64,000 nucleotides of DNA from Pseudomonas sp. BN102 (GTDB lineage: Bacteria; Pseudomonadota; Gammaproteobacteria; Pseudomonadales; Pseudomonadaceae), in NCBI RefSeq assembly GCF_029871245.1, contig NZ_SSON01000023.1, positions 1 through 64,000 on the forward strand. Reading direction: 5' to 3'. The notes below the pieces were generated by a model, which saw only the letters and a list, made by a program, of their open reading frames with translations, was not told where the DNA came from and ran no database searches. Shown here one piece after another: positions 25,605-35,301 of this stretch. Numbering within the stretch: position 1 is the first letter of the stretch; each line of letters begins with the position of its first letter. Position numbers and translations under genes: made by a program.

Positions 25605-28028
25605 CTAGCGACAGGGCGCGCTTTCAGCGAGCGCATGGTGACGTGCGAAGCTTCTATCAGACAGCAGGAAGTGGGACAAAGCCGGCACCAGGACCAGCGC
25701 ACCGAGCATGTTCCAGACGAACATGAACGACAATAGGATGCCCATGTCAGCCTGGAACTTGATGGGCGAGAAGACCCAGGTCACGACACCAACCGCCAGC
25801 GTCACGCCGACCAGCCCGACCACCTTGCCAGTAAAGGTGACGGCATGCCTGTAAGCATTCGCCAGCGAATCCCCCTGACGCTGCCTAGCCAACTGGATGC
25901 TCAGCAGGTAGAGCGCATAGTCGATGCCAATGCCAACGCCCAGCGCGATTACCGGCAGCGTCGCGACTTTGACACCTATGCCCAGCATCACCATCAGGGC
26001 CTCACACAATATCGAGGTCATGATCAGTGGGATGACTGCAACCACTACGGCTCTCCAACTGCGGAACGTGATGTAGCTCAGCAGAATCACCGCAACATAG
26101 ACGTACAACAGCATGGTTCTGTTGGCGTCCCGCACAACGATGTTGGTCGCTGCCTCGATCCCTGCACTACCGGCCACCAGCATGAATTGCCTGTCGGTCG
26201 TGCTGTGCTCGGCGATGAATCGTTCGGAAACCTCCAACACCCGATCGAGGGTCTCAGCCTTGTGATCGGTCAGGAACGCGATGATTGGCATCACCGAGGC
26301 ATCGCCATTGAACAGTTCCGGGCTATTGACCGATGCGACCTGGCTTCCGTAGTTGAGGACGTCCTGATTCCGCGAGAGAGTCAGCCACTTCGGGCTGCCT
26401 TCGAAGGTGCCGCTGGTAACCTGGCGAACAGCATCCACCAGGGAGGTCGTCATTTGCACGCCCGGTATGCGTCGCAACTCCCAGGCGAGGCGGTCGGCCT
26501 CTACCAGACTCTCGTACTTGTAACTGCCGTTCGCCGGAGTCTTCAGGATCACGGCGAACAGATCACTCGACAATGAGTAATGACCGGTGATGTAGGCATT
26601 GTCCCGGTTGTAGCGCGAGTCTGGCCGCAACTCCGGTGCCCCGGCGTCCAGATCGCCGATCTTCAGATGCAGGCTGACTCCGAAACCCGCGACCATCAGT
26701 GCGCAGGCGCCGAGAATTGCGAATGTCGCCCAGCGGCGAGAGGTGAAACGGCCCAGACAGTTCCAAATCGCCGCGCCTGTCCCGTGTCCTTCCGCAGCCA
26801 GGCTTCGGCGAGCGGCGGTTGCACTTACCCCGGTGAACGAAAGCAGCACCGGCAACAGCAGCAGGTTGGTAAAGATCAGCACCGCCACGCCGATACTGGC
26901 TGACAGAGCCAGGCCCTTGATCACCGGAATATCGATCACCATCAGCACCGCAAATCCGACAGCATCCGCAACCAAGGCGGTAGCTCCAGCCAGGAACAGC
27001 CTGCGGAAGGTGTAGCGCGCCGCAACGAACTTGTGAGTGCCGCGCCCGATGTCCTGCATGATGCCATTCATTTTCTGCACACCATGGGAAACCCCAATGG
27101 CGAAGACGAGGAAAGGCACCAGCATTGAATAGGGATCGAGGTCGAACCCGATCGCAGTGGCGAGTCCAAGTTGCCAGATTGCCGCGATGATCGAGCAAGT
27201 AATTACCAACGCGGTGCTGCGCAGGCAGCGGGTATAGGCATAGATGATCAGCGCAGCAACGATGGCGGCGACAGCAAAATAGAAGAAGACCTGGATGAGC
27301 CCATCGATCAGGTCGCCCACCAGTTTGGCGAAACCGATCACGTGAACCTTGATATCCGGTGTTTCCTGACTGCGAATCCTCTCCTCCAGCGCTTTGGACA
27401 GCGCCCGGTAGTCCAGCTTCTTTCCGCTAGCTGGGTCCACGTCCAATAGCGGGACAACGATCATCGCGGACTTCAGGTCCGTGCCAACCAGACTGCCGAC
27501 GATGCCTGCGCGGTTGATGTTCTGCCGCAGGAGTTCGACCTGCTGCGGCGTACCGTCATAGGTGGGTGGCAGCACCGGCCCCCCGGTGAAGCCTTCCTCG
27601 GTGACCTCCATCCAGCGGACCGAGGGCGTCCAGATGGACTTTACCCAGGCCCGATCGACACCAGGGATCAGGATCAGTTCGTCATTGATCCGTTGCAGAG
27701 CGTCCAGATACTTGGGCTCGAAAATGTCGCCGTCCACCCGTTCGACAACAACCCGGATGGTGTTGCCGAGACCGCGCAACTCGCTCTTGTTATCGATGTA
27801 ATTCTGGATGTACGCATGGCTCTGCGGAATCATCCGCTCGAAACTGGCGTTGATATTGATGTTCTTCAATTGATAGCCCAGCACCATGGTCAGTGCTGCG
27901 CAAACAACCAGCATCAGCACCCGGTAATTGAAGACCATGCGCTCAAGCCACCCGCCCGACGTCCGATCGAAGAGTTTGCAATCGGATACGACGGGCATTC
28001 CTGTTTCTTTCTCACCAGAAAACGCCAC
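25605..28028 (-). CDS. RND/MMPL-family transporter
   Basis: 807 residues from GTG 28028, chosen for its GGAG site 8 bases upstream; ATG 27998 is possible. Twofold RND layout: one N-terminal helix, a large periplasmic domain and five-plus helices (including LVPFLVFAIGVSHGVQKMNG), repeated in the second half (LPVIALGVGIGIDYALYLLS). Such MMPL/SSD-type pumps move hydrophobic molecules without an AcrA-type adaptor. It follows YCF48, DUF1329 and DUF1302 genes, a combination seen repeatedly in clusters for hydrophobic or aromatic substrates. Substrate unknown. Confidence 0.8.
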   Translation of the reverse strand: MAFSGEKETGMPVVSDCKLFDRTSGGWLERMVFNYRVLMLVVCAALTMVLGYQLKNININASFERMIPQSHAYIQNYIDNKSELRGLGNTIRVVVERVDGDIFEPKYLDALQRINDELILIPGVDRAWVKSIWTPSVRWMEVTEEGFTGGPVLPPTYDGTPQQVELLRQNINRAGIVGSLVGTDLKSAMIVVPLLDVDPASGKKLDYRALSKALEERIRSQETPDIKVHVIGFAKLVGDLIDGLIQVFFYFAVAAIVAALIIYAYTRCLRSTALVITCSIIAAIWQLGLATAIGFDLDPYSMLVPFLVFAIGVSHGVQKMNGIMQDIGRGTHKFVAARYTFRRLFLAGATALVADAVGFAVLMVIDIPVIKGLALSASIGVAVLIFTNLLLLPVLLSFTGVSATAARRSLAAEGHGTGAAIWNCLGRFTSRRWATFAILGACALMVAGFGVSLHLKIGDLDAGAPELRPDSRYNRDNAYITGHYSLSSDLFAVILKTPANGSYKYESLVEADRLAWELRRIPGVQMTTSLVDAVRQVTSGTFEGSPKWLTLSRNQDVLNYGSQVASVNSPELFNGDASVMPIIAFLTDHKAETLDRVLEVSERFIAEHSTTDRQFMLVAGSAGIEAATNIVVRDANRTMLLYVYVAVILLSYITFRSWRAVVVAVIPLIMTSILCEALMVMLGIGVKVATLPVIALGVGIGIDYALYLLSIQLARQRQGDSLANAYRHAVTFTGKVVGLVGVTLAVGVVTWVFSPIKFQADMGILLSFMFVWNMLGALVLVPALSHFLLSDRSFARHHALAESAPCR

Positions 28029-28053
28029 AATTATTCTCCACTCACGATTCCGC

Positions 28054-29085
28054 TCAACGAAGCACCCGTTTGCTGACACCCTGTCCACTTCCCACCACGA
28101 ATGACTGGCCGTCATCCAGTGGGACAATCGATGCAGCAACCGGAACAGGACTCAAACCAGGGGCCTTGCTGAAACTGTCGCCAGGGCCCTGGCTCACCAG
28201 AACCTGCCCGTCCAAGCTGAGCAGCAGCACTTCGCCAGCCCGCGTCACGCCATCGGCGATCAGGGAGGTCGCGATGTGGGACTCGACCTTGCGCCAGCTG
28301 GCGCCACCATCAGTGGAGTGAACGATGTTGCCTCTGAGTCCATAAGCGAGGATGTGCCCAGGAGTTCCCGTCACGCCGAAGAAGGTTCCAGCAGTTCCGG
28401 TATCGAGCAGCCTGAACCGCCCTGCCTGACGATCCAGTTTCATGAGCAGACCATATTCGCCGGACACGTATAGGTCCTCGCCGATCGCCCGAATCGCATA
28501 CAGATGAAGCCCCGTAGGGTTCTCGGCCCTGTCGGACCACGACTCCCACGACTTGCCACCGTCGGTCGTACGGAGGATCTGATTGAAGGCACCGACCACG
28601 AACCCCTTCTGGTCCGTCTCGAACCATAGCCCCAGGAAGGACAGATCCGGCGCCACGGCCTGATCGCTTTCATTGCCAGCTGGCGGTGCAGGCCCCAATA
28701 AGTCCCGAGCCATGCGCGCATCAAGCATCCGCTCCCAGGACAGTCCGCCATCAGTGGTTCGAAGCACTACTCCATCATGGCCGACGGCCCACCCCACCTG
28801 TGGGCTGGGGAAATTCACCGCATTAAGGTCAGAGGAAATCGGAACTCGGGATTGCTGCCATGTGGCGCCGTCATCGTCGGAATAGACAATGTGTCCACGA
28901 CGGCCAACGCCCACGATGCGCTTTCCGGCTATGGCCAGTCCTGTGATCAACTGCCTGGAAGCCAGTTCGGTCATGGCCGCGGGCGTATCCAGGACATCCC
29001 GAAAACCGTCGCTCGCCAGTGCCGATGACGCTTGGATGCCAGTTGCCCCGATCACTATTGAAATAAGTAGGGAATAGGCCTTCAT
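28054..29085 (-). CDS. YCF48-like BNR/WD40-type repeat periplasmic protein
   Basis: 343 residues with an N-terminal signal sequence (cleavage plausible after SSALA). Repeated BNR-like units give a beta-propeller: YSDDDGATWQQ, RTTDGGLSWERM, RTTDGGKSWESW and HSTDGGASWRKV. It belongs to the family related to the photosystem II assembly factor YCF48, commonly adjacent to RND and DUF1302/1329 genes, where its biochemical role is unknown. ATG 29085 has a good AGGAGCGATGAGG ribosome region. Confidence 0.75.
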   Translation of the reverse strand: MKAYSLLISIVIGATGIQASSALASDGFRDVLDTPAAMTELASRQLITGLAIAGKRIVGVGRRGHIVYSDDDGATWQQSRVPISSDLNAVNFPSPQVGWAVGHDGVVLRTTDGGLSWERMLDARMARDLLGPAPPAGNESDQAVAPDLSFLGLWFETDQKGFVVGAFNQILRTTDGGKSWESWSDRAENPTGLHLYAIRAIGEDLYVSGEYGLLMKLDRQAGRFRLLDTGTAGTFFGVTGTPGHILAYGLRGNIVHSTDGGASWRKVESHIATSLIADGVTRAGEVLLLSLDGQVLVSQGPGDSFSKAPGLSPVPVAASIVPLDDGQSFVVGSGQGVSKRVLR

Positions 29086-29112
29086 TACCTCATCGCTCCT
29101 AAAACACGCCCA

Positions 29113-29147
29113 ACAAAAAACCTTCCTGACGCGAGGCGTCAGGAAGG
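29113..29147 (-). terminator. Terminator between DUF1329 and YCF48 genes
   Basis: On the minus strand CCTTCCTGACGC pairs perfectly with GCGTCAGGAAGG around three bases, followed by TTTTTTG. It interrupts an otherwise continuous operon, so YCF48 and RND genes may be expressed at a lower level or by their own promoter. Confidence 0.85.
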
Positions 29148-29161
29148 GTCCTCTGCATTGA

Positions 29162-30502
29162 TCAGCGCACGCCGCGACCGGCCAGGGAATCAGCGTTCCA
29201 GTCCCGCTCGGAGAGCGGCTTGATGTACTTCAATCCACCTTTCTCGCCGCCCAGGTGCACGACCATGGCGTAGTTGCCGGCAATCAGGTCATAGGCGAAA
29301 TACGAGTTGGTGAACGGAGCGACTGCATCGTAGCTTTGCGTCGGCGTAGCGATGACGGTGCGATAGAGCTGGCCATGGCCGTCATATTCGTCGCTGGCCA
29401 ATGCTGCCCAGCTGTCTTCGTCGATATAGAACACCCGCTTGCCGTAGATATGGCGTTTGCCTTCCTTCAGGGTGGCCTCCACTACCCAGACACGGTGCAA
29501 CTCCCAGCGCACGAAGTCCGGATTCAAGTGGTCCGGGGTCAACAGGTCTTCCGGTTTGGTTTCATAGGTCATCTTGTAGGTGTTGTACGGAACGTACATT
29601 TCCTTCTTGCCGACCAGTTTGAAATCGAACCGCTCCATCGACCCGTTGAAGACAAATGCGTCATCGTAGGTCGTGGCGCCACCGGTACCCGGGTTGGGCG
29701 TATCGAAGGCGAGCGACGGCGCCAGGCGGACACGACGCTGTCCCGGAAGGTACTGCCAGGTGCTGCGGCCTTTGCCGACGACATCGATGGCATCCTTCAG
29801 CAGGATGGCTTCGCCGTTGCGGCGCTCCGGCCCCAGATAGCGCACCTTCAGACGCCAGAAAATGTCAGCCCCCGGGGCGTGGTAGTAAGGATAGTCGTCC
29901 GAATTGATGCCTTCGGTGGCGAGAATTGGGCGTCCCGAAGCGTCGACGTTCCAGCTCTTGTAGCGGTACTCCATCGCATCGCCGCTGTAGCGAAGCAGAT
30001 GGTTCCACATGACCTGATAGGCATCCTTGGGGATCGGGAACGGATAGCCAGCCTTGACGTTCTTAACGCCCAGGCCACCATCGATGGTCTCGCCGCTCAG
30101 GGCGTTCGCCAGAGTGCCCTTCTGAATCTGTTCCGGCACGGCCATGGTGCGATGGGTGGGATAAACATCGATGCGGAAGCTCGGATAGCGCTTCATCAGC
30201 TCCTTCACCGATTCGGTCAGGCGCTCCGAGTATTGGCCCATGTTCTGCCCATTGATGGAGAACAGCGGCTTTTCCGCCGCGAAGGGATCGTTACGTATCC
30301 CCGAGTCCTTCTGGAATCCCGGCGGAGGAGTCGTCAGGCCTCCGGTATAAGGCGGAATCGAGCCATCGGTATTACCGGCCATCTCCGCGCCGACAGCCGT
30401 CAGCTGGGTACCAAGTTGCTGGGCTTCGGATTGCGTCACCGCGGCATGGACCGAACCAGCTACAGCACAGGCAATCCCCATCAGCAGAAATCGTTTGAAC
30501 AT
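29162..30502 (-). CDS. DUF1329 periplasmic/outer-membrane-associated protein
   Basis: 446 residues with a signal peptide (MFKRFLLMGIACAVAGSVHA) and DUF1329 features: a conserved GSIPPYTGGL near the mature N-terminus, ATEGINSDDYPYYHAPGADI and PFTNSYFAYDLIAGNYAM. The fold resembles LolB/outer-membrane lipoprotein carriers. DUF1329 proteins nearly always pair with DUF1302, encoded immediately upstream (15 bp), and probably handle a hydrophobic ligand in the periplasm. Confidence 0.85.
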   Translation of the reverse strand: MFKRFLLMGIACAVAGSVHAAVTQSEAQQLGTQLTAVGAEMAGNTDGSIPPYTGGLTTPPPGFQKDSGIRNDPFAAEKPLFSINGQNMGQYSERLTESVKELMKRYPSFRIDVYPTHRTMAVPEQIQKGTLANALSGETIDGGLGVKNVKAGYPFPIPKDAYQVMWNHLLRYSGDAMEYRYKSWNVDASGRPILATEGINSDDYPYYHAPGADIFWRLKVRYLGPERRNGEAILLKDAIDVVGKGRSTWQYLPGQRRVRLAPSLAFDTPNPGTGGATTYDDAFVFNGSMERFDFKLVGKKEMYVPYNTYKMTYETKPEDLLTPDHLNPDFVRWELHRVWVVEATLKEGKRHIYGKRVFYIDEDSWAALASDEYDGHGQLYRTVIATPTQSYDAVAPFTNSYFAYDLIAGNYAMVVHLGGEKGGLKYIKPLSERDWNADSLAGRGVR

Positions 30503-30517
30503 GTCGGTGTCCTCGCC

Positions 30518-32206
30518 TTAGAAGGTGGTTTTGAGGGTCAAGGTCAGCATTCCGCGGTCTTCCAGCAAGGCTGATCCGCCATTGGCCACCTTCACGGCGC
30601 CAGTCTTGGGATCCCTGCTGTAGTCACCGAAGAAATCGACGTACTTGAGTTCGGCCTTGTACTTTTGCGTGATGTCCGCAGCGACGCCGAAGCTGTAACT
30701 GCCAGCGTCTTCGTTACCCCCATTGGCGACAGGCGAGTTGCCGCTAATGCCTGAACTGATGACCATCGGCATCGACAGATCGACACCCGGGAACACCTGG
30801 AGCCAGGTCGGGGTGTAGGTTGCGGTCAGCACGAACGCATCGCGGTCGGCTTGATCGAGCAGGTTGTAACCGCGACTGCCTTTGTAGAACTTCTCACCAT
30901 CGGTGACATCAGCCAGGTGGCTCCAGGCGAGTTCGGTGCTCCAGGACGCGGAGTCATAGATACTGTTTCCGCTCATGACACCCACCAGGTTCAAGACACC
31001 GTGCACAGTTTCCCCACGAGCCCCGGGCGTATCACCGTCGTCCGGCAGTTCGGTGATGGGGACAGCGATGCTCACCAGCGGCATGTTGCGGCGGTAGGAC
31101 AACTCCGCCCCTACGGAAACCCCTCCGTAGTTCTGCGATAGGCTGATACCGAACAGGTCGATGTCATCCGCGTAGGCCCAGTGGTAAGTGCCGGCTATAC
31201 CATTAGTGGGTGTGGCGCTCTTGAGCATCAGTTGCGGGATACGGTCGGAGAAGTTGCGGTAGTAGACCCCCAGCGTCCCTTGGAGCCACTCCGGGGACCA
31301 GCGTGCCGAAAGCCCCCAGTCCCCCCGCTTGTCGGGCGTCACGTCACTCCCCTTCAGTAAGCGGTTTGGCCCGACGATCAGAGAGCCTTCGCTACCGCCG
31401 ATGTTCAGGTCACTCGAACCCAAGTAGGTACCACCTTCCGGGAACAGGTTCTGCTCCCAGTCCAGGAAGTACTGGCCGGCGACGGACAGGGAATCGGTCG
31501 GTCGCACTTGGAAGGACAGGTTGTTCAGCGGTCGGAAAAGTTCCTTGGCTTCGATTCCGGGAATCGCTTGCCCCTTGCCGATATCCAGCGGCATCTGCGC
31601 GTAGGCAATACCGTTGATGAACGCAGTCAGGCCAAGGCTTTCACCCCAATAAATGCTGTGGCTGCCCGCCTTGACATCCAGCGGTACTTCGCCGATGTCG
31701 AAACCGCCGAAAACAAAGGCGTCGAGGAACTCACCACTCGGACCGGTAAAGTAACGATCCGTGAATCGAGTGAGTCCGACCGTGGGAACACCATTCTTCA
31801 CATAGTTTGAAGTTGTGGGGGATTTGTTATCCAGATCCTGATCGTATTGATAGTCATACCAGGCAGCACCGGATACTCGCATGCCGTACTTGTTCTTGTA
31901 GATAACATCAAACTCGGACAGCAAATCCAGGCGATTGGAGACAAAGCCACGATCAAAGTTCCGATCACCATCGTTATTGTTAACGGCATTGATGATCGCC
32001 TTGTCCTGGGACTCGACTCGCCGTGTCAAGGTGTAGCGAGGGGTGTTATCCCAACGTACCTGCCAATCATCGTTTCCAGTAGGAATTTCCATCGCATTGG
32101 AGTTCCCGCTAGCCAAGAGCAACAGTGCAGCCAAGCCACCTCCAGCAAATGGAGCAAATACACTGCCACTCACCGTCATCTTTCTCATATTTTTTGTTCT
32201 TATCAT
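30518..32206 (-). CDS. DUF1302 outer-membrane beta-barrel protein
   Basis: 562 residues with a signal sequence (residues 1-38, cleaved near SNAME). Alternating-hydrophobicity strands throughout and a terminal Phe (TLTLKTTF) are typical of an outer-membrane barrel. The N-terminal WQVRWDNTPRYTLTRRV motif is characteristic of DUF1302. It probably lets a hydrophobic compound cross the outer membrane. ATG 32206 follows GAGGTAAGTA. A GTATAC-like operator (32302-32316) lies 96 bp upstream, with AT-rich promoter DNA between. Confidence 0.85.
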   Translation of the reverse strand: MIRTKNMRKMTVSGSVFAPFAGGGLAALLLLASGNSNAMEIPTGNDDWQVRWDNTPRYTLTRRVESQDKAIINAVNNNDGDRNFDRGFVSNRLDLLSEFDVIYKNKYGMRVSGAAWYDYQYDQDLDNKSPTTSNYVKNGVPTVGLTRFTDRYFTGPSGEFLDAFVFGGFDIGEVPLDVKAGSHSIYWGESLGLTAFINGIAYAQMPLDIGKGQAIPGIEAKELFRPLNNLSFQVRPTDSLSVAGQYFLDWEQNLFPEGGTYLGSSDLNIGGSEGSLIVGPNRLLKGSDVTPDKRGDWGLSARWSPEWLQGTLGVYYRNFSDRIPQLMLKSATPTNGIAGTYHWAYADDIDLFGISLSQNYGGVSVGAELSYRRNMPLVSIAVPITELPDDGDTPGARGETVHGVLNLVGVMSGNSIYDSASWSTELAWSHLADVTDGEKFYKGSRGYNLLDQADRDAFVLTATYTPTWLQVFPGVDLSMPMVISSGISGNSPVANGGNEDAGSYSFGVAADITQKYKAELKYVDFFGDYSRDPKTGAVKVANGGSALLEDRGMLTLTLKTTF

Positions 32207-32301
32207 TACTTACCTCGGCATTGATCAGCTGAGCAAGCGCATAAATAATAGAGCGCCTTAATTCAGACAAAAGATCACCAACGCACACAGACTTTCAAAA
32301 A

Positions 32302-32316
32302 GTCATGTGTACAGTA
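32302..32316. promoter_or_regulatory. Candidate GntR operator, site 2 (before DUF1302)
   Basis: GTCATGTGTACAGTA matches sites 1 and 3 at (G)TCATGT-TAC with one central change. It lies between the RraA-like gene and DUF1302, indicating that DUF1302 begins a separately controlled unit. Confidence 0.55.
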
Positions 32317-32341
32317 TTAATAGGCTTATTCGGAGATTGAA

Positions 32342-33007
32342 TTACTGAGCTAGTTTGGCCATTACCATGGCGCTGGCGCCCGTCAGGTCACCCAATGTCT
32401 TTTGCTCGCTAATGAGCGGAAGCCCTCTCTTTTCCATTTCCTGAAGTTGTATGGCGCGCTCGATCTCGATCGCCGCCTCGTCACGTGGAATGAATACCAC
32501 TCCCCCTTCATCGGCGATGACCAGATCGCCCGGATTAACCACAGCGCCGCCACAGGAAACCGGTACGTTCATCGACCCGCCAATTCCCTGGAGGCGCGTG
32601 GTAATACTCGCCACGCCTCTCGCCCACACAGCGAGGCCCACATCCCGCAACTCGCCAGGATCGGCAATTGGCCCATCGATGATGACGCCCGCCACTCCTG
32701 CCTTGGCCAGCGCATAGGCAACTCCGCCACCAAGGCAGGCATGGTGTTTGTCACCCAACCGATCGATGACCACCACATCTCCCGGACGCAGCTGTCCCAC
32801 AGCGTGGTGCAGCAGGCTCGAGTCTGCTGCCGGAAGCGCCAGGGTCACGGCCGGTCCAGCAATTCTCGGTACCGGGTGCATGGGACGGATCCGGCAATGA
32901 GGAAAGCCCATCAAGCGGAAGTGTCCGATCGTGGCGGGTTCGGCCAAGAGAGCGCGTTCGACAATTTTCCAGGGCATCAGCTCTGGCATGGAGCAGATCT
33001 TGAACAT
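32342..33007 (-). CDS. RraA / HMG-aldolase-like protein with altered active site
   Basis: 221 residues of the RraA-like superfamily, which includes 4-hydroxy-4-methyl-2-oxoglutarate aldolases. The central GDVVVIDRLGDKHHACLGG and the C-terminal DEGGVVFIPRDEAA are present. The usual DG-x-x-RD motif reads DGPIADPGEL: the Arg that binds substrate in characterised aldolases is Ala, while the metal-binding Asp remains. It may therefore cleave a different substrate or be a decarboxylase. It lies 13 bp after the hydrolase gene in the same operon. Confidence 0.75.
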   Translation of the reverse strand: MFKICSMPELMPWKIVERALLAEPATIGHFRLMGFPHCRIRPMHPVPRIAGPAVTLALPAADSSLLHHAVGQLRPGDVVVIDRLGDKHHACLGGGVAYALAKAGVAGVIIDGPIADPGELRDVGLAVWARGVASITTRLQGIGGSMNVPVSCGGAVVNPGDLVIADEGGVVFIPRDEAAIEIERAIQLQEMEKRGLPLISEQKTLGDLTGASAMVMAKLAQ

Positions 33008-33020
33008 GTAAGGCGCTCCT

Positions 33021-33845
33021 CTAGCCAGCCACGAATCGACGTGCGAGCAGGCGATGGCTCTTCAGAGGCATCCGCTTGCGAATCGCGTGCTGATAGGTGA
33101 AATCGAGCCGGGCCGTGGCAAATGCCTCGGTGTTCGGGGTCTGCGCCACGATCTGCCCCCAAGGATCGATGATCATCGAGTGGCCCCAGGTCATGTATTT
33201 GCCTTTGTCGAAGCTTCCCACCTGACAGGGCGCCGCGACATAGCACTGGCCTTCGATGGCACGCGCCCTGAGGAGCACTTCCCAGTGATCCGCGCCCGTC
33301 TGGAAGGTGAACGCTGCCGGAACCACGATGACCTCCGCTCCGTCTTCACAGAGTGCATGGAAAAGCTCCGGGAAGCGCAGGTCGTAGCAGATTGCGAGGC
33401 CCACGCGAACACCATCCACATCGACGCAGACAATGTCCTTGCCCGCCTCAACGTGCGCAGACTCCTTAAGCTCAGAGCCATCGGCCAGCACCGCATCGAA
33501 GCGATGGATCTTCCGATACTTGGCCAGCAGATCGCCCTCGCGACCGAATACCAGCGAAGTGTTGTAGACCTTTTCCCCATCCAGCTCCATCGCGCTACCG
33601 ATGTGCAAATTCACCTTCAAGCGCTTGGCCAGACCGGAGAAGAAGTCGAAAAGCTCGCCGCCAGGAAATGGTTCGGCAGACTCCCGCATGGACACAGGAG
33701 AACCGGTGATGCAGGCGATCATCTCAGGCAGGATCACGAAATCCGAACGATCCTGCTCCACCGCCCGTTCGATGAGTTCCGCCACGGACTTGAGATTGGC
33801 ACCTTTGTCATCAGAAACGTTCTTTTGGATAACGGTAATTCTCAC
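33021..33845 (-). CDS. Carbon-nitrogen hydrolase (nitrilase superfamily)
   Basis: 274 residues with the complete Glu-Lys-Cys triad: Glu in FVILPEMIA, Lys in KYRKIHRFD and Cys in GLAICYDLRFPELF. Sequence around the triad is closest to the Nit1/Nit2 omega-amidase branch, which hydrolyses amides of dicarboxylates or oxo acids. In an operon with two aldolase-type proteins this suggests release of an oxo acid from an amide or ureido intermediate. The substrate is not known. Confidence 0.8.
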   Translation of the reverse strand: MRITVIQKNVSDDKGANLKSVAELIERAVEQDRSDFVILPEMIACITGSPVSMRESAEPFPGGELFDFFSGLAKRLKVNLHIGSAMELDGEKVYNTSLVFGREGDLLAKYRKIHRFDAVLADGSELKESAHVEAGKDIVCVDVDGVRVGLAICYDLRFPELFHALCEDGAEVIVVPAAFTFQTGADHWEVLLRARAIEGQCYVAAPCQVGSFDKGKYMTWGHSMIIDPWGQIVAQTPNTEAFATARLDFTYQHAIRKRMPLKSHRLLARRFVAG

Positions 33846-33894
33846 TTACTCATTCCTCTTGTTGTTGCAACGAATTTTCGATCACACCAGGGGG

Positions 33895-35250
33895 TCACAC
33901 CGACTGCTCAGTTGGAACCTTCCCTACGGCCGACTGGCGTCTTAGGAAGAATCCCAACGTCGCTACCGAAACCAGCAGCCCTCCCCCACCGACAATGAAC
34001 ACAGCAGTTCTCAGGGCTGGAGCACCACTGCCCAGAAGCTGAACAACACTCCCCACGAGAATCGGCCCAACCGCCAGCCCGCAGATGTTCACGACCATGA
34101 CGTAAAGGGCGGAGATACGGCTTCGGATATCCTCGGGCGAGCGCCTCTGGATGAGTGCCGGCGCAATCCCGATGGAGCACGTGCACAGCCCATGCAGCGC
34201 GGCACAGGCAATCAGCACGCCGATGGGGCCGGATGCCAGCAGGAATACCAGTGCGGCCGGTATCGCCAGCACGCCGGCGTAAAGCGGCACGCGAAGGGCA
34301 GAGAAGGCGGACCTCACGCGACTCGAGAGGCGGTCGGCGATCCAGGCGGCGGCGAACATTCCGCCCATGCAGGAGAACAGCACCACGGCACCGTAGATAC
34401 GACCGATCTCGCCGGGCACCCACTGGAACTCGCGGACGAAGATGGCGGGTATCCACGTAAGCAAGGCATAGCTCATGGTCAGCAGGCCCGACATGCCAAT
34501 GAATATGGCAGCGATGAAGGCCCGGTCCTCGATCAGGTAGGGAATGACTTTCGTACCCTTGCTGCGCGGGTCGGCAGTAGCCGCCGGGGTGGCACCATGA
34601 GCAGCTCCGACGCGACGGTTCAGCACCCACCACAGTACCGGCAGAAGCGCCAGGCCCGGCAAGGCGACCAGAAGGAAAGTCGTCTGCCAGGGCTGACTGG
34701 CCCCAAGCCAGCCGAGGTCGACCAGCCCAATAGGCTCGAGCCAGTCGTACAACGCCCCGACGATGTAAAAGGCGGTCCCGGCTCCAACAACGGCACCGGC
34801 CTGGAACAGCGTCAGTGCCCTGTTCAGGATTGCCCTGGGAAATCGTTCGTAGATCACTGCATAGGCCGCCGGAGCCAACGCCGCCTCACCCGCCCCGACA
34901 AACATCCGGGCGACGAGCAAACCGGCGAAACTGCCTGCCAGCCCGCAGGCTGCCGTGGCCAGGCACCACACGAACAGGCCCAGCAGAATGGTCCCGGTGC
35001 GAGACCATCTGTCAGCCAACCACCCACAAGGAATTCCCAGAATCGAGTAGAACAGGCCAAAGGCGAGCCCATGCAGCAGACCGATCTGCGCGTCGCTGAT
35101 AGCCAGGCTCGCCTTGATCGGTTCCACCAGCAGCGAAAGGGCGAATCGATCAATAAAGGAAATGACCATCGCAATGGCGAGAGTAGCGGTCGTGACCCAC
35201 GCCCAGGTGTAACTGGGTGCTTTCGCTGAATGTGTACCGTTGGTCACCAC
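33895..35250 (-). CDS. MFS transporter, spinster-like
   Basis: 451 residues from GTG 35250, preferred because GGAGG lies 8 bases upstream; GTG 35295 is open but has no such site. Twelve membrane segments, with FIDRFALSLLVEPIKASLAI in helix 1 and the loop GIPCGWLADRWSRTGTILLG. This branch (Spns-like) occurs in operons for steroid, terpenoid and aromatic catabolism. It probably takes up the substrate of the cluster. Confidence 0.8.
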   Translation of the reverse strand: MVTNGTHSAKAPSYTWAWVTTATLAIAMVISFIDRFALSLLVEPIKASLAISDAQIGLLHGLAFGLFYSILGIPCGWLADRWSRTGTILLGLFVWCLATAACGLAGSFAGLLVARMFVGAGEAALAPAAYAVIYERFPRAILNRALTLFQAGAVVGAGTAFYIVGALYDWLEPIGLVDLGWLGASQPWQTTFLLVALPGLALLPVLWWVLNRRVGAAHGATPAATADPRSKGTKVIPYLIEDRAFIAAIFIGMSGLLTMSYALLTWIPAIFVREFQWVPGEIGRIYGAVVLFSCMGGMFAAAWIADRLSSRVRSAFSALRVPLYAGVLAIPAALVFLLASGPIGVLIACAALHGLCTCSIGIAPALIQRRSPEDIRSRISALYVMVVNICGLAVGPILVGSVVQLLGSGAPALRTAVFIVGGGGLLVSVATLGFFLRRQSAVGKVPTEQSV

Positions 35251-35301
35251 GTCAGAACCTCCGATGCAATTGGTCTCTTTCGATTGCCCAGCCACTGGTC
35301 A

